A model generated the notes under the pieces. It searched no databases. It was not told where the DNA came from and was given only the letters and a program-made list of their open reading frames with translations. Of a DNA stretch of 64,000 bases, positions 16,947 through 26,162 are shown piece after piece. The number at the start of each line of letters is the position of its first letter. Within the stretch, counting starts at the first letter, position 1. The stretch comes from Planomicrobium stackebrandtii (GTDB taxonomy: Bacteria > Bacillota > Bacilli > Bacillales_A > Planococcaceae): NCBI RefSeq assembly GCF_030814955.1, contig NZ_JAUSWB010000002.1, positions 434,001 to 498,000 on the forward strand. The letters are read 5' to 3'. The translations under genes and the position numbers were made by a program.

Positions 16947-17981
16947 GTGAAGAAACTATTAATGTTCCTAATCGTCGCAGTACTCTTAGTATCAGCAAAT
17001 CCATTCAACTCCAACGAAGCCAGTGCAGCGACACCAAATGAGTTAACGACATATGCTAAGAAATTCAAAGGCACACCTTATAAATTTGGAGGGACAACAC
17101 CTTCAGGCTTTGACTGTTCAGGTTATTTGCGTTATGTATTCAACAACTTTGATATTTCAATTCCACGGACAGCCGCAGAACAGTATAAAATGGGTACTGG
17201 CGTCAGCAAAGGCAATCTGAAAGAAGGCGATATGGTTTTCTTTTCAGGGACTTATAAAGCAGGAATTTCACATGCCGGCATTTACGTCGGAAGCGGCAAT
17301 TTCATTTCTGCCACAAGCGGTGGTGTCACAATTGCCAACTTGAATACCAATCCATACTGGGCTCCTAAATACACGGGCGCACGCCGCTTGAGCGAAGTCA
17401 AAAACGTAGCTACACCAGTGGCGAAACCAGTAGCAAAGCCGGCTCTTTCGCTTGGGCAGTATTATGATGTGCCAACAGGGTATTGGGCAGCTAATGAAAT
17501 TAAAACGTTGACTGTACAGGGAATTCTCACAGGAGACGGCAGCGGTATTTTTAATCCGAATGACAATGTATCAAGAGCGGAAGCCGCGACAATCATTGCG
17601 AGAGCATTAAAGCTAAAGCCGGTTTCAGGTACTACCTTTAAAGATGTGCCAGCTAAACATTGGGCAGCCGGCAATATTAACGCGGTTATGAAAGCGGGTA
17701 TTGTCAAAGGGCGTTCGCCGGGTTATTTTGCACCAAGTGCTAAAATCACCCGTGCAGAAATCAGCAAACTGTTGACAACAGCATATGAATTTAAAAATGT
17801 ATCTGCATCTTCAGCCGTATCCTTCACGGATACTAAAGGCCATTGGGCTGAAAGCTCCATCAAAATCCTGGCTGCCAGCAAAGTGACGACTGGCCATAAA
17901 GACGGGTCATTCCAGCCAAATGCCAATGCTAAGCGATCAGAATTCACCGCATTTGTTTACCGGTCTATCGAAAGCAACTAA
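16947..17981 (+). CDS. SLH-anchored NlpC/P60 peptidoglycan endopeptidase
   Basis: 344 residues, exported. Signal peptide about 1-29 (MKKLLMFLIVAVLLVSANPF, cleavage after EASAA). NlpC/P60 domain about 30-150 with Cys57 in FDCSGYLRYVF and His109 in ISHAGIYVGSGNF. Three SLH domains follow from about 170 to the end, each with an ITRAE/VSRAE-like motif (VSRAEAATII, ITRAEISKLL; the last is degenerate, KRSEFTAFV). GTG start at 16947 fits GAGGTG; an upstream in-frame ATG at 16905 has none and would bury the signal peptide. It cuts wall stem peptides while bound to pyruvylated wall polymer. First gene of the SLH island. Confidence 0.9.
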   Translation: MKKLLMFLIVAVLLVSANPFNSNEASAATPNELTTYAKKFKGTPYKFGGTTPSGFDCSGYLRYVFNNFDISIPRTAAEQYKMGTGVSKGNLKEGDMVFFSGTYKAGISHAGIYVGSGNFISATSGGVTIANLNTNPYWAPKYTGARRLSEVKNVATPVAKPVAKPALSLGQYYDVPTGYWAANEIKTLTVQGILTGDGSGIFNPNDNVSRAEAATIIARALKLKPVSGTTFKDVPAKHWAAGNINAVMKAGIVKGRSPGYFAPSAKITRAEISKLLTTAYEFKNVSASSAVSFTDTKGHWAESSIKILAASKVTTGHKDGSFQPNANAKRSEFTAFVYRSIESN

Positions 17982-18002
17982 AGTTCTTTTATAGGAAGCA
18001 TC

Positions 18003-18048
18003 AAAAACAGCAGGACAGCCTATTAACCCGGGATGTCCTGCTGTTTTT
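18003..18048 (+). terminator. Rho-independent terminator
   Basis: 15-bp stem AAAAACAGCAGGACA / TGTCCTGCTGTTTTT, 16-base loop, T-run. Confidence 0.88.
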
Positions 18049-18142
18049 GTTGGAAGAATTATTGGAAATGCAAAACTTCGTGCAGCACTCAACAAGCTGT
18101 AAAGTATCAATATGAACATAGGGTAAAAGCAAAAGCTGATGC

Positions 18143-18187
18143 AAAAAAGCCAGAAGCCAAGCGGCAACCCCGTTGGCTTCTGGCTTT
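18143..18187 (-). terminator. Rho-independent terminator of the SLH subtilisin gene
   Basis: On the minus strand AAAGCCAGAAGCCAA / TTGGCTTCTGGCTTT, then T6 running into GCATC. Confidence 0.88.
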
Positions 18188-18189
18188 GC

Positions 18190-19836
18190 TTATTTCACTA
18201 GGTTGCTCATAAATTGTGCATTCTCTGCACGGGTGATGGGGTTTTTCGGACGGAAAGTATTGTCCTTATAGCCTGTTACAGCATTGCTTGAAAAGGCTGC
18301 CTGGATGGCGTCGTAATAGTACATCGATTCTGGTACATCAGTAAAGGCGGTTTGCTGTGTGCTGGTGAGCCCATATGCGGCTTGCAGGATCATTGCCATG
18401 TCGCCTCGCTTGATCGGGTCATTCGGCCGGAACTTAGTGGCAGTCACACCTTTAATATAGCCCAGTTCAAAGGCGCTGTTAATATAGCCGGCTGCGAAAG
18501 AATCTTTTGAAACATCGCTGAAGCGGTGTTTTGTATTGCTCTTGTCCAAGTTTAGCGCACGGCCAAGCATCGTGACGGCTTCAGCCCGTGTAATGGTCGC
18601 GTTCGGGCGGTATGTTCCGTCCGACAAACCGGTGATGATGTTCCGGTCAAAGATCTTTTGGATCGGTTCTGAGTACCAGACATCATTCTTTAAATCTGGA
18701 AATAATGCGGCTTTGGTCTCGAGGGATTGCACCAGACCATTGCCGAACTGATTGTCGCGTCCTTTAGGTCCAAGATCCGTTGCAGCGCGTTTAACGGTTT
18801 CCCGCAGCTGTTTGTTTGAAAGGTGCGGATAAGCTTCCATGTATTGGGCAAAAGTGCCGGCTGCAAAAGGAGAAGCGACTGACGTTCCTTCAGAGATGGC
18901 ATAATCGTTTTGCGATGTGGTGGTTCCATCGACAAAGCTGCTTAGAATGTTTTCGCCAGGCGCCACGAGCTCTTGTGATGGGCCGTAATTTGAGAAATAG
19001 GACAATCTGTTGAGCTGTGAAACCGAGCCGACAGCTATAACGGAAGGGAAACGTGCCGGGTACAGGACATCGCTGTACAATCCGCTTTCGCGTTCATTGC
19101 CGGAAGCCGCTACGATGAGGATACCAGCGTCATACGCTTTTTTGGTGATGTCGCGCAAAGTTTGGTCGTTGGTGACGGTAGTTAAACTCATGTTGATGAT
19201 GTCCACTTTTTGGTCGATGGCCCATTGAATGCCCGCGACCACGCCTTCTAAAGTGCCGAGGCCTTTAGTGGAAAGAACTTTGACCGAATAGAGCTGAGCG
19301 TCTGGTGCGACACCAACCGTGCCAATCGAATTGTTTTGGGCGCCGATGACTCCAGCAACATGCGTGCCGTGTCCCAGTCCATCTGTATAGGCACTTGAAT
19401 TGGCGATTTTGGAAACGCCGCCGGCAACTTTCAGGTCAGGATGCTTGGAGTTAATGCCTGAATCGATGATGGCAATTTTCACGCCCTTGCCGGTATAGCC
19501 AAGACTCGAAGCCGTATTTGCTTTGACTGAGCGGTAGCCCCAGGTGCTTGCCTGTGCTGCGGCACGGACTACAGAGTTCTCCTCTATGTACTCAATGGAA
19601 GAATCAATGCTTGCTGACTGGACTGTTGCTTCATCCGGCAGCGTTACGGATACTGCAGAAATAGCGTCAAATTCCTCGTGAATCTCTGCTCCCATTTCCT
19701 CGAGCAGCTCATAATCGATTTCTTCTTTAAATGAAATAATTACACGCTCTGAAGCGTTGTCAGTTTCGGCGGCGGCGGTGCTGGCCAACCCACTGAAAAG
19801 GACAGCGGAAATTGCTAAAAATGATAATTTTTTCAA
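18190..19836 (-). CDS. SLH-anchored subtilisin-like serine protease (S8)
   Basis: 548 residues from a TTG at 19836 (AGGAGGG six bases upstream); a longer frame reaching back to 20010 has no ribosome site. Signal peptide about 1-25 (FLAISAVLFSGLASTAAA). I9 inhibitor-like prodomain about 28-90 (RVIISFKEEIDYELL). Catalytic triad: Asp125 (IAIIDSGIN), His156 (GHGTHVAGVIGA), Ser319 (GTSVASPFAAGT). Three SLH domains from about 373 to the end (ITRAEAVTML, IKRGDMAMIL, ITRAENAQFM). The enzyme is thus secreted, self-processed and held on the wall polymer. It faces the NlpC-SLH gene tail to tail. Not close to the Vpr-like pair at 39-48 kb in layout. Confidence 0.92.
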   Translation of the reverse strand: MKKLSFLAISAVLFSGLASTAAAETDNASERVIISFKEEIDYELLEEMGAEIHEEFDAISAVSVTLPDEATVQSASIDSSIEYIEENSVVRAAAQASTWGYRSVKANTASSLGYTGKGVKIAIIDSGINSKHPDLKVAGGVSKIANSSAYTDGLGHGTHVAGVIGAQNNSIGTVGVAPDAQLYSVKVLSTKGLGTLEGVVAGIQWAIDQKVDIINMSLTTVTNDQTLRDITKKAYDAGILIVAASGNERESGLYSDVLYPARFPSVIAVGSVSQLNRLSYFSNYGPSQELVAPGENILSSFVDGTTTSQNDYAISEGTSVASPFAAGTFAQYMEAYPHLSNKQLRETVKRAATDLGPKGRDNQFGNGLVQSLETKAALFPDLKNDVWYSEPIQKIFDRNIITGLSDGTYRPNATITRAEAVTMLGRALNLDKSNTKHRFSDVSKDSFAAGYINSAFELGYIKGVTATKFRPNDPIKRGDMAMILQAAYGLTSTQQTAFTDVPESMYYYDAIQAAFSSNAVTGYKDNTFRPKNPITRAENAQFMSNLVK

Positions 19837-19880
19837 TAGATTCCCTCCTGCATACATTAAACTTTCCTGTAGTATACAAC

Positions 19881-19906
19881 AAAAAAACGGACTAAAAAGT
19901 CCGTTT
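19881..19906 (-). terminator. Rho-independent terminator of the amidase gene
   Basis: Minus strand AAACGGACT / AGTCCGTTT followed by T7; lies between the amidase stop and the protease start, so the two minus-strand genes are separate transcripts. Confidence 0.82.
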
Positions 19907-19912
19907 GTGAAA

Positions 19913-21304
19913 TTAATTTTTTGCTTTCCAGTTGTAATAATCTTGTATTCCATCAGCAATGGCTGTTGCAGCACGATCTTTGTATGTGCCGGATGCCAGT
20001 TTAGCTGCATCGTATTGGTTTGTAATAAATCCTAATTCCACCAAAGCGGCTGGAAGTGGGTTAGTGCGGAGAACCTGGAAACCGTAGTTTTTAACGCCGC
20101 GGTTTGGATGGTCCATTGCTTTGTAAAGACGGTTCTGGATAAATGTAGCTAATTGCTTGCTGTCGTTGCCGACTGAAGCAGAATAGAACGTTTCAGATCC
20201 GCTCGCAGCAGCAGTAGCCGCGTTTGTATGGATGGAGACAAATGCGTTGGATCCACTTGCGACACCTTTATCGACGCGTGCGCCTAACGTATGGAACACA
20301 TCAGTTGAGCGGGTCATGTAAACTTTGATGCCTTTAGCTTTCAGTTTAGTTTCGACACGTTTTGATACATCAAGGTTGATGCTTTTTTCGAGCAATCCGT
20401 TAGCGACTGCTCCAGGATCTGAACCGCCATGGCCTGGGTCAATTGTGATAAAACGGCTATTGGCAGTGGCTGGTGCCGCTTTTGCCAAGTAGGCAGTGCT
20501 TACATAGCCAGTGATGGTGCCGCTTTTGCCGTATGCCCATGAACCGTTATAGCCATAGACCTGGAATGGAGCGCCTGTGTTCAACTTGCCGATAGAACCA
20601 TAACCTGTGCTTGGTCCAGTGCGGACATTCAAAGCGTTGACTGTTACGTTCAAGTTTGCAACGGTCGTATTCTTATAAGCAACTCTGTAATTAGCGTTCA
20701 GTGCACGTGCTACAAAAGCAGCAAACTCACTGCGGATCAATTTCTTAGTAGGGGAGAAAGTGCCAGTTCCTGTTCCGTTTGAAACGCCTGCAACCGCAAT
20801 TTTATTGACGGCCGTATAAAGGCTTGTTGAAGTATTATTGGTCGTGATGTCTGAGAAGAAGACATTGCCAGTTTTATTATAATTGAATGCACGGCTTAAG
20901 AGAAAAGCCATCTCGCCACGCGTCATTGTATCGTATGGGCGGAACTTTCCATCTGAATCTCCAGTTATGATGCCTTTATCAACAGCTGATTGGATATAGC
21001 CAGAACTATAACGGCCTGGATCCACATCCGAAAACTTTGTTTTGCGGAGTGTTTTATTAAGTCCGATTGCCCGTCCGATCAATGCTGCGGCTTGCTCACG
21101 GGTTACTGCCTGTTCTGGGCCAAATGATGTTTTACTGACTCCGTTAATCAAGCCTCTATTCCATAAATACAAAATTTCTTCATCTGAAGCTGAAACATCC
21201 TTAAAGGGATTACTTGCAGCGGAAGCGGGTTGTATGCCTAAACTCGAGATCACAATAACAGCAGCAACGAGAAATAAAGTAATTTTTGATAATACGTTTT
21301 TCAT
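19913..21304 (-). CDS. SLH-anchored N-acetylmuramoyl-L-alanine amidase
   Basis: 463 residues. Signal peptide about 1-30 (FLVAAVIVISSLGIQPASAA). Three SLH domains come first (about 30-205: VTREQAAALIG, MTRGEMAFLL, LIRSEFAAFV), then an SH3 domain (about 210-272, LNVRTGPSTGYGSIG), then Amidase_3 (about 285-460) with its zinc ligands: His in IDPGHGGSDPG, Glu in LLEKSINLD, His in SIHTNAA, and catalytic Glu in LVELGFITN. It cleaves the MurNAc-L-Ala bond. The N-terminal position of SLH is opposite to that in the neighbouring protease and NlpC protein. AGGAGG lies 13 bases before the ATG, a wide spacing. Divergent from the glucosaminidase gene. Confidence 0.92.
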   Translation of the reverse strand: MKNVLSKITLFLVAAVIVISSLGIQPASAASNPFKDVSASDEEILYLWNRGLINGVSKTSFGPEQAVTREQAAALIGRAIGLNKTLRKTKFSDVDPGRYSSGYIQSAVDKGIITGDSDGKFRPYDTMTRGEMAFLLSRAFNYNKTGNVFFSDITTNNTSTSLYTAVNKIAVAGVSNGTGTGTFSPTKKLIRSEFAAFVARALNANYRVAYKNTTVANLNVTVNALNVRTGPSTGYGSIGKLNTGAPFQVYGYNGSWAYGKSGTITGYVSTAYLAKAAPATANSRFITIDPGHGGSDPGAVANGLLEKSINLDVSKRVETKLKAKGIKVYMTRSTDVFHTLGARVDKGVASGSNAFVSIHTNAATAAASGSETFYSASVGNDSKQLATFIQNRLYKAMDHPNRGVKNYGFQVLRTNPLPAALVELGFITNQYDAAKLASGTYKDRAATAIADGIQDYYNWKAKN

Positions 21305-21731
21305 GGGTTTGTCATTTCCTCCTAGTAATTTCTATCTGATAGTGATATTAGCAGATATTTATTGTAATTAATGCCTTTTTTTAATAAATAAGAAAATAGT
21401 ATGGTTTAAAAGTTGTAATTTTGGAAAGGGATTTTTGATCTAATACTTTATGCCTATTTTATTGGTAATAATATCAGACTAATCTAAAAACTTTACAACG
21501 AAACAAAATTAATAAAAATTTGTCTTTACTCCTATACTCCCTCTAATGGTACACTTGTAGGTATTATTTAATTATTTGTCCATGTAAAAATGTATAAATA
21601 TAGATAATATGAAGTATAGTTTGCCCGGGTAATATGATTTATTGTAGGAGAAAGAGATACTAACCTTAAGTTGCTTGTTTTATGGATAAAGAAAAATTGG
21701 TTTAATTTGTAAAAGGGGGATTTATTAAAAG
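21305..21731. promoter_or_regulatory. 427-bp divergent promoter region between two SLH wall hydrolases
   Basis: AT-rich spacer between the SLH amidase (-) and SLH glucosaminidase (+). It must carry both promoters and any shared operator. I see no clear consensus pair, riboswitch or inverted repeat that I can defend, but the length leaves room for control. Confidence 0.4.
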
Positions 21732-23702
21732 ATGAAAAAACTACTACTTGGATTCCTGGTGGTGCTACTAGCACTTTCGACCTTCACGCAAGAGACTGCA
21801 AAAGCAGCGGATGATTTAACGGGCCATGCATATGAAGATGAAATAAGAGAATTGATGGAACTGGGTGTCATTAAGGGATATGATGATGGAACAATCCGGC
21901 CTAATAGAGAAGTAACACGCGCAGAGTTCGCTAAAATGGTTGTTCAATCATTTGAATTTGGGGCAGACGCAGAAAGTGCTTCTGTTGAAAATGCAGGGTT
22001 TACGGCAGCAGCAACAGCAGCAGCAACGATGGACTTTAAGGATGTTTTTCCAGAAAAATGGTATTACAATGACATAGCTACAGCCGTAGATGCTGGAATT
22101 ATCAAAGGCTACCCGAATAATATTTTCAAGCCCAACGAACTGATCAACCGCGAACAGATGGCGACCATGGTGTCTCGTGCTTTGACAGCAAAAGGCATCG
22201 TCATTAATGTTTCAGAAACACCGGCGTTAAACTTTACCGATACTTCAACAATCAGAAATGAACATAAAGACGATGTCCGTGTTCTTTCCCATTTGGAAAT
22301 CATTACGGGCAACAAAGACAATACTTTCAGACCGAAAGACAGCTCAGAAAGATGGATGGTGGCGTTAGTTATGCTGAGAGCCAGAGATGAAGTGTTCCCG
22401 CCTCAAAACCTGGAGTTCCAGGCGTCAGCGGTTTCGGCAGATAAAACAACTGTCGTAAAGCATTTCGATACGTTTGCCCAGGCAAAAGATTATGCTCAAA
22501 ATAACGCAAAAGTTCAGGCAGTCGAGCGCAGCAACCAGATCCTTTGGATGAAGCAGGGGATTGCATCTACCAACGCCTTTACGGAAATTTATCCAACGGA
22601 CAGCCTGAAGGCAGCCAACGGAACTTTCCGTCCTTACGTACCGGCCAACACAGAATTGAAATTCCTGGATGCTACAGCGACGACCGTCAAAGTGGAGTTG
22701 GCTGGCGAAGTCGGCTATGTCAGTTCAAAAGTGGTCCGACTGATTCCGGAACTGATGCAAAAAGGGCAGTCTTATTATGAAGCGTCCGGCAGCAACATGG
22801 TCCATAAAATCTTCAACCATGCAACAGGCAGCTATGCATCAACCGGCGTCATCGGCAAAGCACCGAAAGAATTTGTCAGCGGCATGAAGTATTACAGCTG
22901 GGACGGAGCGACGTTCACCAACGCATCCGGCGCCAAAGTGGTTGAGAGCCATCAGTATTTCAACATGCTGCCGCTCCAATCCGCAACCAGCTACACAGCT
23001 GCAGAGTTGGACAAATACTTGCAGGATAAATTCCCGTACTATAACCAGACTCTCAATGGCAAGAAATGGACAACCAGTCCGCTTGTCGGCACTGGAAAGT
23101 TCTTTAAAGAAATGGAAAAAACCTATAAGATCAACGCACTTTACCTGATGTCCCACGCCATTCATGAAAGCGGCTGGGGAGTCAGCAAAATCGCACAGGA
23201 CAAGTTCAACTTGTTCGGCTATGGAGCGGTGGACGGCGATGCTTATAACCGTGCTTATTCCTATGCTACTTTCAGAGAATCGATTGAAGACGCAGCAACG
23301 CGCATCAACAAAGGCTACCAAGTACCAACTGGCGGCTTTTACAACGGCTCGGTCCTGGGCAACAAAGGCATTGGCATGAACGTTCGCTATGCGTCTGATG
23401 CATTCTGGGGAGAAAAAATCGCGGGCCACATGTTCCGTGCAGATGCCCACCTTGGAAACAAGGACTTGAACAAGCATGAACTTGGCTACACGACGACCGC
23501 TCCGCTGAACTTCAGAAAGGATGCGAGCACAAACTTTGCTTCTATCTATACATTGAAGACGGCAGGGGTTCCGGTCATCATCAACAACGAAACAAAAGCA
23601 TCCAACGGAGCGCTATGGTATGAAGTCGCATCGGAAGACAAAGCCTTTACGAAAGCTTATGTCCATGGCTCGTATATCAAAATGCTGCCGCTTGCGCAGT
23701 AA
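21732..23702 (+). CDS. SLH-anchored beta-N-acetylglucosaminidase (GH73-like)
   Basis: 656 residues. Signal peptide about 1-26 (LLLGFLVVLLALSTFTQETA). Three SLH domains about 28-215 (VTRAEFAKMV; INREQMATMV; a weaker third ending SSERWMVALVM). A middle region has SH3-like stretches. The glucosaminidase domain lies about 425-580: ALYLMSHAIHESGWGVSKIA with proposed catalytic Glu478, then FNLFGYGAVDGD. A C-terminal SH3 domain (LNFRKDASTNFASIY) follows. The enzyme cuts the glycan backbone of peptidoglycan. With the divergent amidase and nearby NlpC protein, this gives the wall-bound set all three main cleavage types. GGGGG sits 12 bases before the ATG, a loose spacing. Confidence 0.9.
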   Translation: MKKLLLGFLVVLLALSTFTQETAKAADDLTGHAYEDEIRELMELGVIKGYDDGTIRPNREVTRAEFAKMVVQSFEFGADAESASVENAGFTAAATAAATMDFKDVFPEKWYYNDIATAVDAGIIKGYPNNIFKPNELINREQMATMVSRALTAKGIVINVSETPALNFTDTSTIRNEHKDDVRVLSHLEIITGNKDNTFRPKDSSERWMVALVMLRARDEVFPPQNLEFQASAVSADKTTVVKHFDTFAQAKDYAQNNAKVQAVERSNQILWMKQGIASTNAFTEIYPTDSLKAANGTFRPYVPANTELKFLDATATTVKVELAGEVGYVSSKVVRLIPELMQKGQSYYEASGSNMVHKIFNHATGSYASTGVIGKAPKEFVSGMKYYSWDGATFTNASGAKVVESHQYFNMLPLQSATSYTAAELDKYLQDKFPYYNQTLNGKKWTTSPLVGTGKFFKEMEKTYKINALYLMSHAIHESGWGVSKIAQDKFNLFGYGAVDGDAYNRAYSYATFRESIEDAATRINKGYQVPTGGFYNGSVLGNKGIGMNVRYASDAFWGEKIAGHMFRADAHLGNKDLNKHELGYTTTAPLNFRKDASTNFASIYTLKTAGVPVIINNETKASNGALWYEVASEDKAFTKAYVHGSYIKMLPLAQ

Positions 23703-23724
23703 TAATATTTACACAACTTTAATA

Positions 23725-23776
23725 GAAGAACCCTGTGTTCAAGCGGTCATAGCTTGAACACAGGGTTCTTCTTTAT
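23725..23776 (+). terminator. Strong rho-independent terminator
   Basis: 21-bp stem starting AGAAGAACCCTGTG (23725-23745 pairs with 23753-23773), seven-base loop, T-run. A possible -10 (TATACT, 23780) for the next operon lies immediately behind it. Confidence 0.9.
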
Positions 23777-23820
23777 GTTATACTAGCCTAAGATATTTTG
23801 CCCTAAAGAGGAGATTAATC

Positions 23821-24555
23821 ATGACTTCAAAATTCGTCCATATACTGGGAGTGCCGTTTGTTAACACATCCCAGAAAGATTTTATCAGCACCCTTCAAAG
23901 CCGCATCGCCAAACAGGAAAAGACCTTCGTGGTAACCGCAAATCCTGAAATCGTCATGCACTCCCTGGAAGACGATCAATACAAACAGACTCTGGCAAAA
24001 GCCCAGTACATAACAGCAGATGGCATCGGCATCGTAAAAGCTGCAGCCATTATCGGCAAACCATTGCCTGAACGCGTCAGCGGCTATGATTTGATGCTCG
24101 ACCTGCTTGAAACGGCAGACAAAAATCGCTCCAGCGTCTTTTTCCTGGGAGCGGCGGAAGAAGTATTGCAGGCAACAGTGAAAAAAGCCAAACAGAACTA
24201 TCCGGGCATCCAAATTGCCGGCAGCCACAACGGCTTTTTTGATTGGAACGACCATGTTCTGACGCAGCAGATCAAAAATGCAGCTCCGGACATCGTCTTT
24301 GTCGCACTCGGCTTCCCGAGGCAGGAGCAATGGATCGGCGCCAATATCGATAAATTCGATAAAGGGGTATTCATTGGCATCGGCGGCAGTTTTGATGTCT
24401 TTTCCGGAACGGTCAAACGCGCACCGGAACTATGGCAGAAGATGAACCTCGAGTGGTTCTACCGTTTGGTCAAGCAGCCTTCCAGATGGAAACGCATGCT
24501 GGTGCTGCCGAAATTCGCAGCGACCGTGATCGGGCGAAAGGCATTACGCAAATAA
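23821..24555 (+). CDS. WecG/TagA/CpsF family glycosyltransferase
   Basis: 244 residues, GT26 family. Motifs: VTANPEIVMHSLED, ITADGIGIVKAAAIIGKPLP, ERVSGYDLM and ALGFPRQEQWI. Members transfer N-acetylmannosamine to GlcNAc-PP-undecaprenol, the first committed linkage step for teichoic acids and some secondary wall polymers. ATG with AGAGGAG upstream. It heads a four-gene operon (flippase, DUF5693, CsaB) joined by overlaps of one or four bases or short gaps. In this setting it most likely builds the linkage unit of the secondary cell wall polymer that SLH domains bind. Confidence 0.9.
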   Translation: MTSKFVHILGVPFVNTSQKDFISTLQSRIAKQEKTFVVTANPEIVMHSLEDDQYKQTLAKAQYITADGIGIVKAAAIIGKPLPERVSGYDLMLDLLETADKNRSSVFFLGAAEEVLQATVKKAKQNYPGIQIAGSHNGFFDWNDHVLTQQIKNAAPDIVFVALGFPRQEQWIGANIDKFDKGVFIGIGGSFDVFSGTVKRAPELWQKMNLEWFYRLVKQPSRWKRMLVLPKFAATVIGRKALRK

Positions 24556-26114
24556 TGAAGAATACCCTGATCAAAAGTACGTTAATCTTATCTATTGCAG
24601 CATTGCTGTCAAAAATACTCGGCAGCCTTTTCCGGATTCCGCTTCAGAATATTGCGGGAGATGAAGTGCTGGGCATTTTTACGCTGGTTTATCCGGTCTA
24701 TATGGTCGCCTTGACCTTGTCTGTCGCCGGAATTCCCATCGCCATCTCCAAACTGATTGCAGAAGCCCGTTCCAAAGGGGACGAACAGCAAGTCAAAAAT
24801 ATCTTTTTCACATCCGGCATTCTGGCCTTGATTTTCGGTGTCACAAGCTTTCTGGTCATCTATGGCTTTTCCAATCAAATCGCTGCAGTTCTTGGCGGCG
24901 GAACAACGCGCCTGGCGTTGATCGTCGTATCCTGCACTTTGCTCGTGGCGCCTTATATGGCTGTCTACCGCGGGTATTTCCAGGGGCATCAGGACATGAC
25001 CCCGACTGCAGTGTCGCAAGTGATCGAGCAGTTTATCCGCGTTGGGCTGATTCTATTGGTGGCCATTTTCATGGTCGACCGCCTCTACAGCGATGAGCAG
25101 ATTGCGGGCGGAATCATGATCGGCTCCATCATAGGTGCAATTGGTTCGTTCATCTATCTGCGCATCCTGTACAACCGCTCAGCGGTGAGAGTGGCTAAAG
25201 GGCTGCCGTACAAGCTGGCGAATTTCAAAGGGACGGCCAAAACCATCCTTAAAATTTCCATTCCGATCTGCATCGGAGCCATCACGATGGCCCTGTTGAA
25301 CCTGGTCGATTCGATCACCATCCCTACTGCATTGAAAATGCACGGGGAAGCAACTGGAGACATCAATTCACTCTACGGCATATACGGACGTGGACTGGCG
25401 CTCGTCCAAATCGTTACGGTTTTTGCCGCTTCGGTCATTTTGCCCTTGATTCCTTCGATTTCGGCTAAGTTGGCAAATAACGACAAAATCGGTTCGGCCA
25501 AACTGATAGACAGTACGTTTTTCCTGACATATCTCCTGTCCGTTCCGGCGGCTGTCGGCCTGGTGGTTCTGACCTTGCCGATCAACCTCGGTTTGTTCAC
25601 GGATTTGCAAGGCAGCACAGTGCTGGCCATCGTGTCGTTCAGTTCACTGTTCACTTCTTTGACAGTACTTGGAACGGGTGTTTTGCAGGGCATTAACAAA
25701 GCGCGCCTTGGCGCGTGGATCATCATCATCGGAGTGCTCATTAAATTGGCGCTGAACGTGGTGTTGGTCAATCTTTACGGCCTGGAAGGCGCAGCCCTTT
25801 CGACCGCACTCATCTATGTAATCCTATTTGTACTCAATGGCCTAGCCATCCGCAAATACACAGGATTCAGCTTTTTCCCGAAAAAAACCGGAACCATCGT
25901 TTTCGCTTCACTTGTCATGGGGACAGCCATCTGGCTGCCAAGTTTACTATTGGATTTTGAAGAGCTGCCGAGACTTGCAGCTTTATTGTATGTAGGGGCA
26001 GCAGCAGCAATCGGCGGCATCATCTACTTTGTTCTGCTGCTGGTTACCAAAGCAGTGGACCAAAGCGTACTGCAGCGCATTCCTGTCATAAATAAATTCA
26101 TCACCAAGAAATAA
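24555..26114 (+). CDS. Polysaccharide flippase of the MurJ/SpoVB (MOP) superfamily, CsaA-like
   Basis: 519 residues, about 14 hydrophobic helices. The start ATG at 24555 shares one base with the TAA stop of the glycosyltransferase gene, so translation is coupled; a longer upstream frame is rejected. Sequence IAALLSKILGSLFRIPLQNI, then YPVYMVALTLSVAGIPIAIS, and PYMAVYRGYFQGHQDMTPTA in the middle are typical of the SpoVB/MurJ-like group. Such proteins flip lipid-linked saccharides across the membrane. In B. anthracis csaA, beside csaB, encodes a putative oligosaccharide transporter, which fits the position here. Substrate assignment is inference. Confidence 0.88.
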   Translation: MKNTLIKSTLILSIAALLSKILGSLFRIPLQNIAGDEVLGIFTLVYPVYMVALTLSVAGIPIAISKLIAEARSKGDEQQVKNIFFTSGILALIFGVTSFLVIYGFSNQIAAVLGGGTTRLALIVVSCTLLVAPYMAVYRGYFQGHQDMTPTAVSQVIEQFIRVGLILLVAIFMVDRLYSDEQIAGGIMIGSIIGAIGSFIYLRILYNRSAVRVAKGLPYKLANFKGTAKTILKISIPICIGAITMALLNLVDSITIPTALKMHGEATGDINSLYGIYGRGLALVQIVTVFAASVILPLIPSISAKLANNDKIGSAKLIDSTFFLTYLLSVPAAVGLVVLTLPINLGLFTDLQGSTVLAIVSFSSLFTSLTVLGTGVLQGINKARLGAWIIIIGVLIKLALNVVLVNLYGLEGAALSTALIYVILFVLNGLAIRKYTGFSFFPKKTGTIVFASLVMGTAIWLPSLLLDFEELPRLAALLYVGAAAAIGGIIYFVLLLVTKAVDQSVLQRIPVINKFITKK

Positions 26115-26162
26115 TGCCTGCAATCCGGGCCAAACCAAGAAAAGTTAAGGGTGTGTACTTAC

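Noticed and set aside
22839-23477. 212-codon minus-strand frame opposite the glucosaminidase gene
   Set aside because: Shadow frame over the catalytic domain of a clearly real gene; no start signal.
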